Below, in pieces: positions 14,957 through 22,592 of a DNA stretch of 32,283 nt. Both the position numbers and the translations under genes were made by a program. Source of the DNA: an uncultured Bacilli bacterium (GTDB lineage: Bacteria; Bacillota_I; Bacilli_A; RF39; UBA660); contig CANRAA010000009.1 in assembly GCA_947628485.1 (NCBI GenBank), positions 1-32,283 on the forward strand, given 5' to 3'. The notes under the pieces were generated by a model. That model saw only the letters and a program-made list of their open reading frames with translations, searched no databases and was not told the DNA's origin. Position 1 is the stretch's first letter; each line of letters starts with the position of its first letter.

Positions 14957-15801
14957 TATCTTTCCTCCTTAAACAAATTTTGATAATTATTATCAAAAAC
15001 ATTATATTGTATATCGTAATTTAAAATAGATATAGCAATGCATTTATTAGAAACATTTTTGACATACATATCTATCCCTTGATAATTAATTTTTATAAAA
15101 CCTAATTTAGTTAATTCATCAATATAACTATTAATTATATTACTTTCAATAGGTTCATTAAATACAATAAAACTATAACTTACTTTACCTAACTCGGGAT
15201 CAATTTCATTTTTTATATTCATAGAAATTAATACTTTTTTATTATAATTAGTATATTTATATAATGTTGGAATACTTACTCCATCAATAATCAACTCTTT
15301 TTTATTAGAAATATCTTGTAAAGGGGAAAACAAATGAAATAGTAATACTAAAGAAGTCAATATAACACCGGTAATACATAATATTTTACTTTTTTTATAA
15401 AATATAGAAACTAATATTGTCGTAATGCCTATTACCAAAAATATTATTTTACCTACTTCTATAATTTTTACAACATTTAAACTATGGGTTTTTAATAAAT
15501 AAAATAATAAAAATATTAATCCCATAAATAATAAAAATAATATAAGTGATATTTTCTTATATAAATTGACACCTTTAGTTACTTTAGAAGAAATTTCTTC
15601 TATTTTTTCATTATTAGTGATTTCACTATTTTCTAAATCATTTTTATAACCACATTTAGTACATACATCATTAACAATACTATTAACACTATGACAATTT
15701 GGACAACTATTTTCTTGTACTGGTTCGGGATTAACAACTCCACAATATGGACATTTTAACAAATTGCTTGAGTATTCCCCTAAACAATTAAAGCATTTCA
15801 T
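14956..15801 (-). CDS. Double zinc-ribbon membrane protein
   Basis: 281 residues. Four CXXC knuckles (C3/C6, C17/C20, C33/C36, C47/C50) form two zinc ribbons in the cytoplasmic N-terminus. Three to four hydrophobic helices follow at about 85-170, then a C-terminal domain of about 110 residues (GKVSYSFIVFNEPIESNIIN and ISILNYDIQYNVF regions). Zinc-ribbon plus membrane proteins are common in this phylum and mostly uncharacterised. AGGAG precedes the ATG; its own promoter (TTGACT/TATAAT) lies just upstream. Coupled to the DUF3592 gene. Confidence 0.78.
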   Translation of the reverse strand: MKCFNCLGEYSSNLLKCPYCGVVNPEPVQENSCPNCHSVNSIVNDVCTKCGYKNDLENSEITNNEKIEEISSKVTKGVNLYKKISLILFLLFMGLIFLLFYLLKTHSLNVVKIIEVGKIIFLVIGITTILVSIFYKKSKILCITGVILTSLVLLFHLFSPLQDISNKKELIIDGVSIPTLYKYTNYNKKVLISMNIKNEIDPELGKVSYSFIVFNEPIESNIINSYIDELTKLGFIKINYQGIDMYVKNVSNKCIAISILNYDIQYNVFDNNYQNLFKEER

Positions 15802-15823
15802 AAATATATCTCCTATTAAAACA

Positions 15824-15853
15824 ATTATAATTTTTTAATATTAAGTAAGTCAA
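15824..15853 (-). promoter_or_regulatory. Promoter of the zinc-ribbon gene
   Basis: Minus strand: TTGACT (15848-15853), 18 bp, TATAAT (15824-15829). It lies downstream of the omega-RNA-like element, so the gene does not depend on that transcript. Confidence 0.65.
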
Positions 15854-15925
15854 TTTCTAATTTTTTCTAATTTTTTATAATTGTATAGATATGGAACAAA
15901 AGTAAAACTCAATAAATAAATTTAT

Positions 15926-16050
15926 TTCGTTTCACCTTGATAAGCCTCACGGCTTATCTTTCCTGCTTCATTGGATTTTACTCCTCCACAGGCCATATTT
16001 CCGACAGTCGCTGCCGTACTTGTTTTTATTTTTTTATTTTCCCTAGGTAC
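15926..16050 (-). ncRNA. Orphan omega-RNA-like element (right end of an IS200/IS605 tnpB element without tnpB)
   Basis: The 361-bp gap 15802-16162 has no gene. On the minus strand it holds, in order, hairpin CGGCAG-CGA-CUGUCG (16002-16016), GGAGGAGUAAAAUCC (about 15974-15988), the block GAAGCAGGAA (15960-15969) and an 8-bp hairpin GATAAGCC-GTGA-GGCTTATC (15939-15958) followed by AAGGTGAAAC. The order GAAGCAGGAA then hairpin is what I know from right ends of IS605/IS1341-type elements, where the TnpB guide RNA (omega RNA) is made. No tnpB, fragment of it, or tnpA is present. Instead a TTGACA-17-TATAAT promoter sits directly upstream. The sequence after the last hairpin, beginning near 15930, would be the guide. 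It could be a decayed element or a retained guide RNA acting with a TnpB elsewhere. The family match is from memory, not a search. Confidence 0.6.
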
Positions 16051-16056
16051 ATTTTA

Positions 16057-16085
16057 ATTATACTATACAAACAAATGAATGTCAA
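16057..16085 (-). promoter_or_regulatory. Consensus promoter of the omega-RNA-like element
   Basis: Minus strand: TTGACA (16080-16085), exactly 17 bp, TATAAT (16057-16062). Transcription should begin near 16050, about 30 nt before the first hairpin. This is among the best sigma-A matches in the window, and no reading frame follows it. Confidence 0.75.
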
Positions 16086-16124
16086 GACACAATTTCACTT
16101 TTTTGTATGACTTTCTTATTATAT

Positions 16125-16149
16125 AAAAAAGTGATAAGTGCATCTTATC
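16125..16149 (-). terminator. Terminator of the 285-residue membrane protein gene
   Basis: Minus strand: GATAAG, loop ATGCA, CTTATC, then ACTTTTTT. It isolates the omega-RNA promoter from upstream transcription. Confidence 0.65.
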
Positions 16150-16162
16150 TTATTATTCTTTT

Positions 16163-17020
16163 TTATATTTTATACTTTAATTTTTTATTGGCCCTTACTA
16201 TCATATAGATAGACATAGAGGTATTTATAATACACACAACAAATCCCATTATGCTAGTCATTATTATTTTAAATTCACTATCATTGGTGCCAAACTCGGA
16301 AACCATAGCAACTTCCAAAGAAATCATGGAAATCATCGCCACCGTTAAGTTAAGACATTTGCTTGAGGCTAAAAGTGGGCTATGGTCTTTTCTAAATTTA
16401 ATCACATTTATTACAGCACTTATAATTAGATAAAAATCATACATAGCCACAATATAAATAATGAATCCAGCATAGGTTATTCTTTGATTTTGTCTAATTA
16501 TTAAAATAATCATCCCCATTAATATTAAGTTTAGAAATAAAAGGATTATCCCCGTAAGTCTTAGTTTTTTATATTCATCTTTTAAATTTTTACCAACTTC
16601 ATTTTTTAAATCTTTCACAATAGATAATTTCATTAAACAAAGTATTAAATAATAAATGGCAAAAGTAATAAACCACCAAGACATATAATATATTCCTGTA
16701 CCTAATTTAAAAATACCATAAACAAAATGCAATAAAGTAGCAAATGCTAGACTAAATTTTGTTATTAAAAGTTCGTGTTTTTTATACAACTCATAAGTTT
16801 TTGATTTTTTAATAGCATTATTACTAAATTCACATATTTTATAAAACCAAATACAAAATATAATTAGAGCATAAGTAGATAAAAGATAACTTATATAAGC
16901 AAGAGGGGTATCTTCTAAATGACAACTAAAAACATAGATAAGTAAACCAAAATCCAAATTAAATAAAATGAATCCAATTATTTTATTAGGAACAAATAAT
17001 TTACTTAATATCTTTTTCAT
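16163..17020 (-). CDS. Integral membrane protein, about eight helices, unknown function
   Basis: 285 residues with about eight hydrophobic helices (near 14-33, 40-60, 85-108, 110-132, 153-175, 180-204, 220-242 and 250-275) separated by short basic loops. No transporter motif or catalytic signature is visible. AGAGGTG precedes the ATG, a TATAAT lies about 25 nt further up, and clear terminators lie on both sides, so it is transcribed alone. Confidence 0.7.
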   Translation of the reverse strand: MKKILSKLFVPNKIIGFILFNLDFGLLIYVFSCHLEDTPLAYISYLLSTYALIIFCIWFYKICEFSNNAIKKSKTYELYKKHELLITKFSLAFATLLHFVYGIFKLGTGIYYMSWWFITFAIYYLILCLMKLSIVKDLKNEVGKNLKDEYKKLRLTGIILLFLNLILMGMIILIIRQNQRITYAGFIIYIVAMYDFYLIISAVINVIKFRKDHSPLLASSKCLNLTVAMISMISLEVAMVSEFGTNDSEFKIIMTSIMGFVVCIINTSMSIYMIVRANKKLKYKI

Positions 17021-17057
17021 ATCACACCTCTAACTATATATAATTATATCATTAAAA

Positions 17058-17080
17058 GAAAAAAGGAAGAATATTCTTCC
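17058..17080 (-). terminator. Terminator of the 87- and 131-residue gene operon
   Basis: Minus strand: the palindrome GGAAGAATATTCTTCC (17065-17080) followed by TTTTTTC. Confidence 0.8.
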
Positions 17081-17090
17081 AAGTAAATAA

Positions 17091-17486
17091 CTAATCTTTG
17101 TTACTTTTTAAATAAGAATATATTGGGTAGTTAAATACACAAATAAGTAAACCAACAATACCTGTAATAATACCTATAAGTAAATCCGTTTTAGATGGAT
17201 CTTCAACCATAACTTTACTCATACCAAATCCCATTACTAAGGCTCCAACTATTCCTATAACCCAAGTTAGAACTATTCCCCAATTTATAGGTGTGTGTTC
17301 TTTTTTTGGATGATTACTTCTATACACAGGAATAATGCAAAGTAGAATAATAAATCCTAAAATTGCTACAACAACACCTGATGCAAATAAATCCCACTCC
17401 GGTATTAAGCACATCGTCATACCAATTGCAAATACTAAACCACCAATAGTTCCTAAAATAATTTCTAATAAAGTTTCTTTTTTCAT
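17091..17486 (-). CDS. Small four-helix membrane protein
   Basis: 131 residues with four hydrophobic helices arranged as two similar halves: LGTIGGLVFAIGMTMCLIPE plus VVVAILGFIILLCIIPVY, and ITWVIG-type IGIVGALVMGFGMSKV plus IGIITGIVGLLICVFNYPIY. The halves look like an internal duplication. GAGGAGG precedes the ATG. It follows the 87-residue gene by 20 bp, downstream of the divergent TetR regulator, which probably controls both. No function is known to me. Confidence 0.7.
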   Translation of the reverse strand: MKKETLLEIILGTIGGLVFAIGMTMCLIPEWDLFASGVVVAILGFIILLCIIPVYRSNHPKKEHTPINWGIVLTWVIGIVGALVMGFGMSKVMVEDPSKTDLLIGIITGIVGLLICVFNYPIYSYLKSNKD

Positions 17487-17506
17487 AATCTTTTCCTCCT
17501 CAAACT

Positions 17507-17770
17507 TTATAAATTATATTTATCTTTAATATCTTTTTGGATTTCTTCTGCCCTTTTTGAATATTTATGTTGTTCTTGCTCTCTTTCTTCTTGTTCTTTA
17601 TGTAATCTCATCTTTGCTTCTTCTATTGTTTCACCATCTTTTTTTAAGAAAGTATCAACAAATTTATCTTCCACTTTCTTATATCCTCCCACAACAGTAT
17701 CTTCAATTTTTTGGTAACCACCAACTACAGCCTTTTCTATTTTCTTATTAGCATCAACAATTTTAGACAT
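17507..17770 (-). CDS. Small charged helical protein with internal repeats
   Basis: 87 residues from the ATG at 17770 (AAGGAAGTG upstream). The first half repeats an 11-residue unit, VVGGYQKIEDT / VVGGYKKVEDK, preceded by KKIEKA; the second half is strongly charged (EEAKMRLHKEQEEREQEQ) and likely helical. The unit should give an amphipathic helix that could lie on a membrane or self-associate. I have seen similar small proteins in Firmicutes without a function. First gene of a two-gene operon divergent from a TetR regulator. Confidence 0.65.
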   Translation of the reverse strand: MSKIVDANKKIEKAVVGGYQKIEDTVVGGYKKVEDKFVDTFLKKDGETIEEAKMRLHKEQEEREQEQHKYSKRAEEIQKDIKDKYNL

Positions 17771-17793
17771 ATTATCACTTCCTTTCAATAAAT

Positions 17794-17805
17794 AGACACT
17801 TGTCT
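17794..17805. promoter_or_regulatory. Inverted repeat AGACA-CT-TGTCT, candidate TetR operator
   Basis: Perfect 5-bp arms with a 2-nt centre lie between the divergent TetR gene and the two-gene operon, 23 nt before the start at 17770 and just after a minus-strand TATAAT. A repressor bound here could block transcription of that operon. Confidence 0.45.
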
Positions 17806-17890
17806 TTTTATTACAATTATAATATAATCTTTTTGAAAGATAAAAACAATCAACAATTAAAGATGATTTGTCTAATTAAAGGAGTTTTAT

Positions 17891-18427
17891 ATGAATACTA
17901 TAAATAATAAAAGAAGAAAAGAAACTAGAAATAAAATTAGTAAAGTATTTATCAATTTATTACAAAATAAAGAAATAAATGAAATAACTGTTACCGACAT
18001 ATGTAAACTAGCGAAAATAAATCGCTCTACTTTTTATGTTAATTATCTTGATATTTACGATTTAGCAGACAAAATAGGAAAAGATTTAGAACAAGAAGTT
18101 TTTTCTTTATATCAAGAAGAAAGAGAAGCAAATCATAATTCAAATAACTTTTTAAAACTATTTAAACATATAAAGGATAATCAATTATTTTATAAAACTT
18201 ATTTCAAATTAAATATGGATAAAAACCTTATCACTCAAGAATACGATTATCATTTATCAAAAGAATTATATAATGATAAATATATTGATTATCATATGGA
18301 ATTTTTTAGAGCTGGACTTAATGCCATAATTAAAAAATGGTTAGATAATGGATGTAAAGAGTCTCCCGAAGAAATAGAAAATATTTTAATAAGTGAATAT
18401 AACAAAAAAACTAGATACAATATCTAG
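17891..18427 (+). CDS. TetR/AcrR-family transcriptional regulator
   Basis: 178 residues. Residues about 8-60 form the TetR helix-turn-helix (EITVTDICKLAKINRSTFYVNYLD). The C-terminal part resembles the TetR_C_7 type found in many Firmicutes (LFYKTYFKLN, DYHMEFFRAGLNAIIKKWLDNG). AAAGGAG precedes the ATG. Divergent from the 87- and 131-residue genes, which it likely represses. Its TAG stop lies inside the stem of a terminator used by the convergent HD gene. Confidence 0.85.
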   Translation: MNTINNKRRKETRNKISKVFINLLQNKEINEITVTDICKLAKINRSTFYVNYLDIYDLADKIGKDLEQEVFSLYQEEREANHNSNNFLKLFKHIKDNQLFYKTYFKLNMDKNLITQEYDYHLSKELYNDKYIDYHMEFFRAGLNAIIKKWLDNGCKESPEEIENILISEYNKKTRYNI

Positions 18428-18429
18428 TT
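18409..18429. terminator. Bidirectional terminator overlapping the TetR stop codon
   Basis: Perfect 9-bp stem AACTAGATA / TATCTAGTT with loop CAA. On the minus strand it is followed by TTTTT and lies just after the HD gene stop (18437). On the plus strand it is followed by AAAAAGACTATTTTTTT. Confidence 0.8.
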
Positions 18430-18436
18430 AAAAAGA

Positions 18437-19006
18437 CTATTTTTTTAAAAGCAATACTTTGGCTGCTTCATAATTTGGAGTAATTATTTCTTTTCCTTTA
18501 TCGGATAATTTATTATAACTTCTTAATAATTTATTATAGACAAATTCCGCTCCTTCATCTATAGACATATTTTTTTCCACATAGACCATTCGAAGTAAGG
18601 AAGGAACACTGTAAAAATGGGCCATAGCATCAGCATCTGCAAGACATATTTCCTCAGGAGTAGTCTTTTCTTTTAGTCTACTACCGCGATGATTTAAAAT
18701 ACATTTTTTTATTAATGCAATATCTTCTTTAGATACTTTATAATTGGATAATAATTCTTCCGCAATTTGGGCCCCGATTGTATGATGTTCTTCTGTATAA
18801 GATTTATCTGTAACCGATGCTACATCGTGAAGTAAAGCCGCTAAAGCCACAATATCATGCTTTGCTCCATATTCATAACAAATAGTGATAGCAATTTTAT
18901 ATACTAATTCAATATGATGGTCCCAGGCTCCAATACCATAAGCATTTGAGGGTAACATGCACCTTCTTTTAACTTCATCATATATTTTCTTTATTATCTC
19001 ATCCAT
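18437..19006 (-). CDS. HD-domain phosphohydrolase-like protein
   Basis: 189 residues. HD motifs are in place: H31 region (HHIELVYKIA), LAALLHDVAS with the HD pair, HHTIGAQIAEELL, ILNHRGSR and the distal Asp in ICLADADAMAHF. Proteins of this size bind one or two metal ions and cleave phosphoester bonds of nucleotides or similar compounds; the substrate is unknown. AGGGGGA precedes the ATG and TATAAT lies about 30 nt up. Convergent with the TetR gene. Confidence 0.8.
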   Translation of the reverse strand: MDEIIKKIYDEVKRRCMLPSNAYGIGAWDHHIELVYKIAITICYEYGAKHDIVALAALLHDVASVTDKSYTEEHHTIGAQIAEELLSNYKVSKEDIALIKKCILNHRGSRLKEKTTPEEICLADADAMAHFYSVPSLLRMVYVEKNMSIDEGAEFVYNKLLRSYNKLSDKGKEIITPNYEAAKVLLLKK

Positions 19007-19093
19007 AAAAATCCCCCTAAGAAAATTTATTAATTTAATTATACTCGATATTTTATCATATTTTTAAGAATTTTAAAATTGTAATTTACTTAA

Positions 19094-19417
19094 TTACTTA
19101 TTAGTTAATTTATAAATAACTGTTCCTATTACTAAACCAATCAAAGAATCCAAAAAATACCAAACTATATGAATAAAAGCTGTTTCATTATAGTAAATAT
19201 AAATTGATGGTATAAATAATATTGCCACAACTAAAGGATAAAAATATTTTACTTTTTCTTTAGATATACTAGCTATTATTATCGAAAGAATAAATGTTCC
19301 CACTATAAGTAAAAATATTAAACCCATTATATCTGTTGGTCCTATAAATAAAGGGACAATATAAAACAAAAATAATTGTATTGTTAATATTAATATTTCT
19401 TTCCAAAATTTTTTCAT
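19094..19417 (-). CDS. Small membrane protein, four helices
   Basis: 107 residues, almost wholly hydrophobic: helices near 8-26, 28-50, 58-74 and 80-104. No motif is recognised. GGAG precedes the ATG. It may be co-transcribed with nothing else; the next gene is 87 bp away. Confidence 0.6.
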   Translation of the reverse strand: MKKFWKEILILTIQLFLFYIVPLFIGPTDIMGLIFLLIVGTFILSIIIASISKEKVKYFYPLVVAILFIPSIYIYYNETAFIHIVWYFLDSLIGLVIGTVIYKLTNK

Positions 19418-19481
19418 AATTTACTCCGTTCTATAAATTACTATTTGTTTCACTATATATTATAGCATTTTTTACTAAATA

Positions 19482-19505
19482 AAAAAACTAGATACATAAT
19501 CTAGT
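19482..19505 (-). terminator. Terminator of tRNA-Met
   Basis: Minus strand: ACTAGAT, loop, ATCTAGT then TTTTTTT, 11 nt after the tRNA CCA end. Confidence 0.75.
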
Positions 19506-19515
19506 AATAATCACT

Positions 19516-19592
19516 TGGTAGCGAGAGGGGGATTCGAACCCTCGACCGATCGGGTATGAACCGATTGCTCTAGCCAACTGAGCTATCTCGCC
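19516..19592 (-). tRNA. Elongator tRNA-Met (anticodon CAT)
   Basis: 77 nt with encoded CCA. The anticodon loop is TTCATAC on stem ATCGG/CCGAT, so the anticodon is CAT. The acceptor GGCGAGA/TCTCGCT (G1-U72) and the loop context GGTTCATACCC match Bacillus elongator Met. It lacks the three G-C pairs of initiator tRNA and does not resemble tRNA-Ile(CAU). Confidence 0.93.
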
Positions 19593-19603
19593 AAGACAAA
19601 AAT

Positions 19604-19632
19604 ATCTTACCATAATATTAAGAATATTACAA
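19604..19632 (-). promoter_or_regulatory. Promoter of tRNA-Met
   Basis: Minus strand: TTGTAA (19627-19632), 17 bp, TAAGAT (19604-19609) with TGG before the -10. Confidence 0.6.
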
Positions 19633-19642
19633 GTGAAATAGG

Positions 19643-20263
19643 TTAATTTTTCTTTAATGCTTTACTTAAAACTTTAGTATCTTTAGAATAAAAGTCCTCT
19701 ACTCTTTGGATGTATTCTAAAGATAAAGTGTCTATTAATTCAAATTTAATTAAAGATAAAAGTTTTTGATAATAAATGTAAGTGCTTTGTTGATTTTTAT
19801 TTAAATTTTTTTGATTTAGTAAATTTTCTAACTCTTTTAGCCTTTGTTGTCTTTCAAAAACATTATTGGCATTTAAATATTCTTGATTTACTTTATTAAT
19901 TTCTTCATTAAAAGATACTTTGTCTTCTACTTTATAATTTAATATTTCATCTATAACAGTTGCATCTTCTTTTAATAATCTATCAACTAGTTTTATTAAA
20001 GATGGAGGCTCATATTCATCAAATGTATACAAATAAATATCTTTAGTTTCTTCAAAGTATTCTTTTTCAAAAGCAAACATAGACTTAAAATTAAATATTA
20101 AACTTTTATCTGTAAAGTGTGGGGGATAATGATTATAATATTCTCGATGAACTATATGACTACAATTATGAATAATATTCTCTCTTAACTTCTCTATTTC
20201 TTCCTTATTATAATTTACTTGATATTTTTCTACTACTTCATTATCTACTTTAAAATAAAACAT
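19643..20263 (-). CDS. Hypothetical protein, 206 residues, coiled-coil C-terminus
   Basis: Start taken at the ATG 20263 with GGTGAT before it; a TTG six codons earlier is possible but unlikely. The N-terminal half contains MFYFKVDNEVVEKYQVNYNK (20 residues shown) and HREYYNHYPPHF; the C-terminal half (about 115-165) is charged and coiled-coil prone. No signal peptide or membrane helix. Divergent from the large 697-residue gene, with a 145-bp shared promoter region. Family not recognised. Confidence 0.7.
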   Translation of the reverse strand: MFYFKVDNEVVEKYQVNYNKEEIEKLRENIIHNCSHIVHREYYNHYPPHFTDKSLIFNFKSMFAFEKEYFEETKDIYLYTFDEYEPPSLIKLVDRLLKEDATVIDEILNYKVEDKVSFNEEINKVNQEYLNANNVFERQQRLKELENLLNQKNLNKNQQSTYIYYQKLLSLIKFELIDTLSLEYIQRVEDFYSKDTKVLSKALKKN

Positions 20264-20353
20264 ATCTATCACCAATATCAATATAACATAAAAATAAGAA
20301 TGAAATATCTACAATTTGGAGAATTAAAGAATTATTTAGCATAACACTAAATT

Positions 20354-20388
20354 CTTGCCTTAAACTTTAATATATGATAAGATAGACT
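20354..20388 (+). promoter_or_regulatory. Promoter of the large unknown gene
   Basis: TTGCCT, 17 bp, TAAGAT can be read about 25-55 nt before the ATG at 20409. The -10 is one base off consensus and the -35 two. Confidence 0.5.
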
Positions 20389-20408
20389 TTACAAAAAGGG
20401 TTTTGGTT

Positions 20409-22502
20409 ATGAGATTATTTGATATATTTAAAAAACAAGAAACAAAAACTATAACTAAAGAATTAATAAGTTTGAGTTCTTTGGCAAATGTTCCTACAAA
20501 AGATTATTTTAAAGATAATAATCAGGTTTTGATGTTAATAAATTTATATAAAAAAGAATATCTAGAAATCCTAATTAAAGAAAAAGTATTAACAAGCAAA
20601 GAATTAAAAAGTAACAAATTACAAAATGAGTTAAAAATGATTCATAATTTAATTGAACAAAATACTTTAGCGGATGAACTATTTGAAAAAGTTTTCTTTA
20701 ATGAAGAAGATAAAGTAAAAGCTTTAATTAAATTACGAAAATTTGCTATCTATAATGAAAAAATAATTACTTTAGAAGAAGAAATAGTGAGTAGAATAAT
20801 TGCTTTAAAAGAAATATTAAAAAAGACATTTTTAAATAAACAAAAAAGAGCAAGTATTATAAATGAAGTAAATAATTTAACTAATACCTTTGTTATTTTA
20901 ATGAATCAAAAAGAAATATTAAAATTATGTTTAAATAATTATGGTTTGAAATGTTTTGCTATCTTAAAAGAAAAAGATAAAGTAAAAGAAGAAGAATTAA
21001 TCAAAATGCGAAAAAAAGAACTAAATGAATATCAAATACAAGTTTTTGGCAAAACAATTTATAAACTAAATGACTTAAATGATATAGCAAAAGTAGAAGT
21101 TGCTTTAGAAGAATATGTTTATAATTATAAAAGCCAATATGCTTCATTATGGGAAGAAATAAAATTGTTTTGTTATTCAATAGAAAAAGAATTAAGTATG
21201 CAAAGAATCGATTATGATAAAGTTTATAAGAAGATTTTAAAATTTGAAAATAGGTGTAAAATTCTTTATGAATTTGGTAAAAATATTATTGATAAGGAAG
21301 ATTTAAAAAAATTATATCGTTTAAAATTTAAACTTATTATTAATCAATGTGAAAATGTTAAACCAGTGTTAATAAATCCTTTTGTAAATGAAAAAACATC
21401 TAAATTAGAACTTGAAACTTATGAAGAAAAAATTTTTGAATTAATAAATACTTTAAGTGATGAGAAAACTGGGGTTAATACGATATATAAAACTTTTACG
21501 GACAAATCTTTTAAATTAATAAATTTATTAAAAAAAGAATTACAAGTAGATGGCAAATATGATGCTCTAGATATATTAAAAGATAAATATAAATTAAATT
21601 TATTAATTGCTTTTGCCAATCATAAAACTATATCTAAAATAATGGAAATATATAAGTTAATTTATGTTAAAAAATCTGATTATACTGAAATTAATTTTTA
21701 TGAACCAGACTTTATATGGGATGAATATTTACCTTTAGAGACCATTAATGAATTAAAAATAATGCAAAATCAAACGAAAGATTTGGATTTATACTTATTT
21801 TTAAAAAAATATTATTCAAATAATTTTAAGGAAATTTATTATTTGCCAGAAGGATTAAAAAAAGTAGGATATTTGAAAGAAAGTTATAGTGGTGATACTA
21901 AAACTCCGGAAGAAATGAAAGAAATTAATAAATTTGTAGAAAAATTTCGCCAAAATATGACTGGTAAAATTGTAGTTTTTCCTAAATCTTTAAAATATGT
22001 TTGGGGTGATTTAATAGGAGATACTGAATTAAAAGCCTTACGATTAAATGATGAACTAGAATGTTTCAATTTTAATTTTACTCCAACTTCAAATGTAGAA
22101 AAAATGGCAATACCCGCTTCAGTCTTACCCTTTAATTATGATTATCATATGCAATTAAGAAGTAAATTAAAAGAAGTTTATTTCCTAGATTTTAAAAAAT
22201 CATGTTTTTATAATAATATTGAAAATTTAAAAAGTGTCTTAGGACCACATATAAAAATAAAAAGAGACAAATGGTGTTCGGCTTTTAATTATGAATTAAC
22301 TATTGATAGAATAATTATTCTTGATAATAGTTATCCTAATAAAATAATATTAGAAAAAGAAGAATGTCAGATGACTATTTCTGATTTTAAAGAAACTGAT
22401 TGGAAATATCAAGTAATAAAACATATAAATAATTTAATATTGGAAAAAATTGCGGAATATCCACGCAACTACTATACGAAAAAATTATTTGGTAGAAATT
22501 GA
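20409..22502 (+). CDS. Large coiled-coil protein with LRR-like C-terminal region, unknown function
   Basis: 697 residues from the ATG at 20409, with AAAAAGGG 8 nt upstream; a TTG two codons earlier is less likely. The protein is helical and Lys/Glu rich over about 1-450 with several coiled-coil stretches. From about 500 the composition changes: FPKSLKYVWGDLIGDTELKA and AIPASVLPFNYDYH recall degenerate leucine-rich repeats of the BspA type, and more strand-like sequence follows to the end (KIILEKEECQMTISDF). No signal peptide or membrane helix is visible. It stops at TGA. Divergent from the 206-residue gene. No homologue is recognised. Confidence 0.75.
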   Translation: MRLFDIFKKQETKTITKELISLSSLANVPTKDYFKDNNQVLMLINLYKKEYLEILIKEKVLTSKELKSNKLQNELKMIHNLIEQNTLADELFEKVFFNEEDKVKALIKLRKFAIYNEKIITLEEEIVSRIIALKEILKKTFLNKQKRASIINEVNNLTNTFVILMNQKEILKLCLNNYGLKCFAILKEKDKVKEEELIKMRKKELNEYQIQVFGKTIYKLNDLNDIAKVEVALEEYVYNYKSQYASLWEEIKLFCYSIEKELSMQRIDYDKVYKKILKFENRCKILYEFGKNIIDKEDLKKLYRLKFKLIINQCENVKPVLINPFVNEKTSKLELETYEEKIFELINTLSDEKTGVNTIYKTFTDKSFKLINLLKKELQVDGKYDALDILKDKYKLNLLIAFANHKTISKIMEIYKLIYVKKSDYTEINFYEPDFIWDEYLPLETINELKIMQNQTKDLDLYLFLKKYYSNNFKEIYYLPEGLKKVGYLKESYSGDTKTPEEMKEINKFVEKFRQNMTGKIVVFPKSLKYVWGDLIGDTELKALRLNDELECFNFNFTPTSNVEKMAIPASVLPFNYDYHMQLRSKLKEVYFLDFKKSCFYNNIENLKSVLGPHIKIKRDKWCSAFNYELTIDRIIILDNSYPNKIILEKEECQMTISDFKETDWKYQVIKHINNLILEKIAEYPRNYYTKKLFGRN

Positions 22503-22592
22503 AACAGTTAAGAATAGATTTCTCTAGATAACTTAATAATTTTGCTATGAACAAAAAAGTATTATAATATTTAAAAGAAAGGTTTTAATTTT

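Noticed and set aside
15854-15880. TTCTAATTTTTTCTAATTTTTTATAA as a functional repeat
   Set aside because: Short, AT-only tandem sequence of a kind expected by chance at this base composition.
15926-16050. Riboswitch controlling the zinc-ribbon gene
   Set aside because: No known riboswitch core fits, and the gene has its own promoter downstream of the structured part.
19516-19592. CAT-anticodon tRNA as initiator Met or Ile2
   Set aside because: The anticodon stem lacks three G-C pairs, and the acceptor and loop context match elongator Met.
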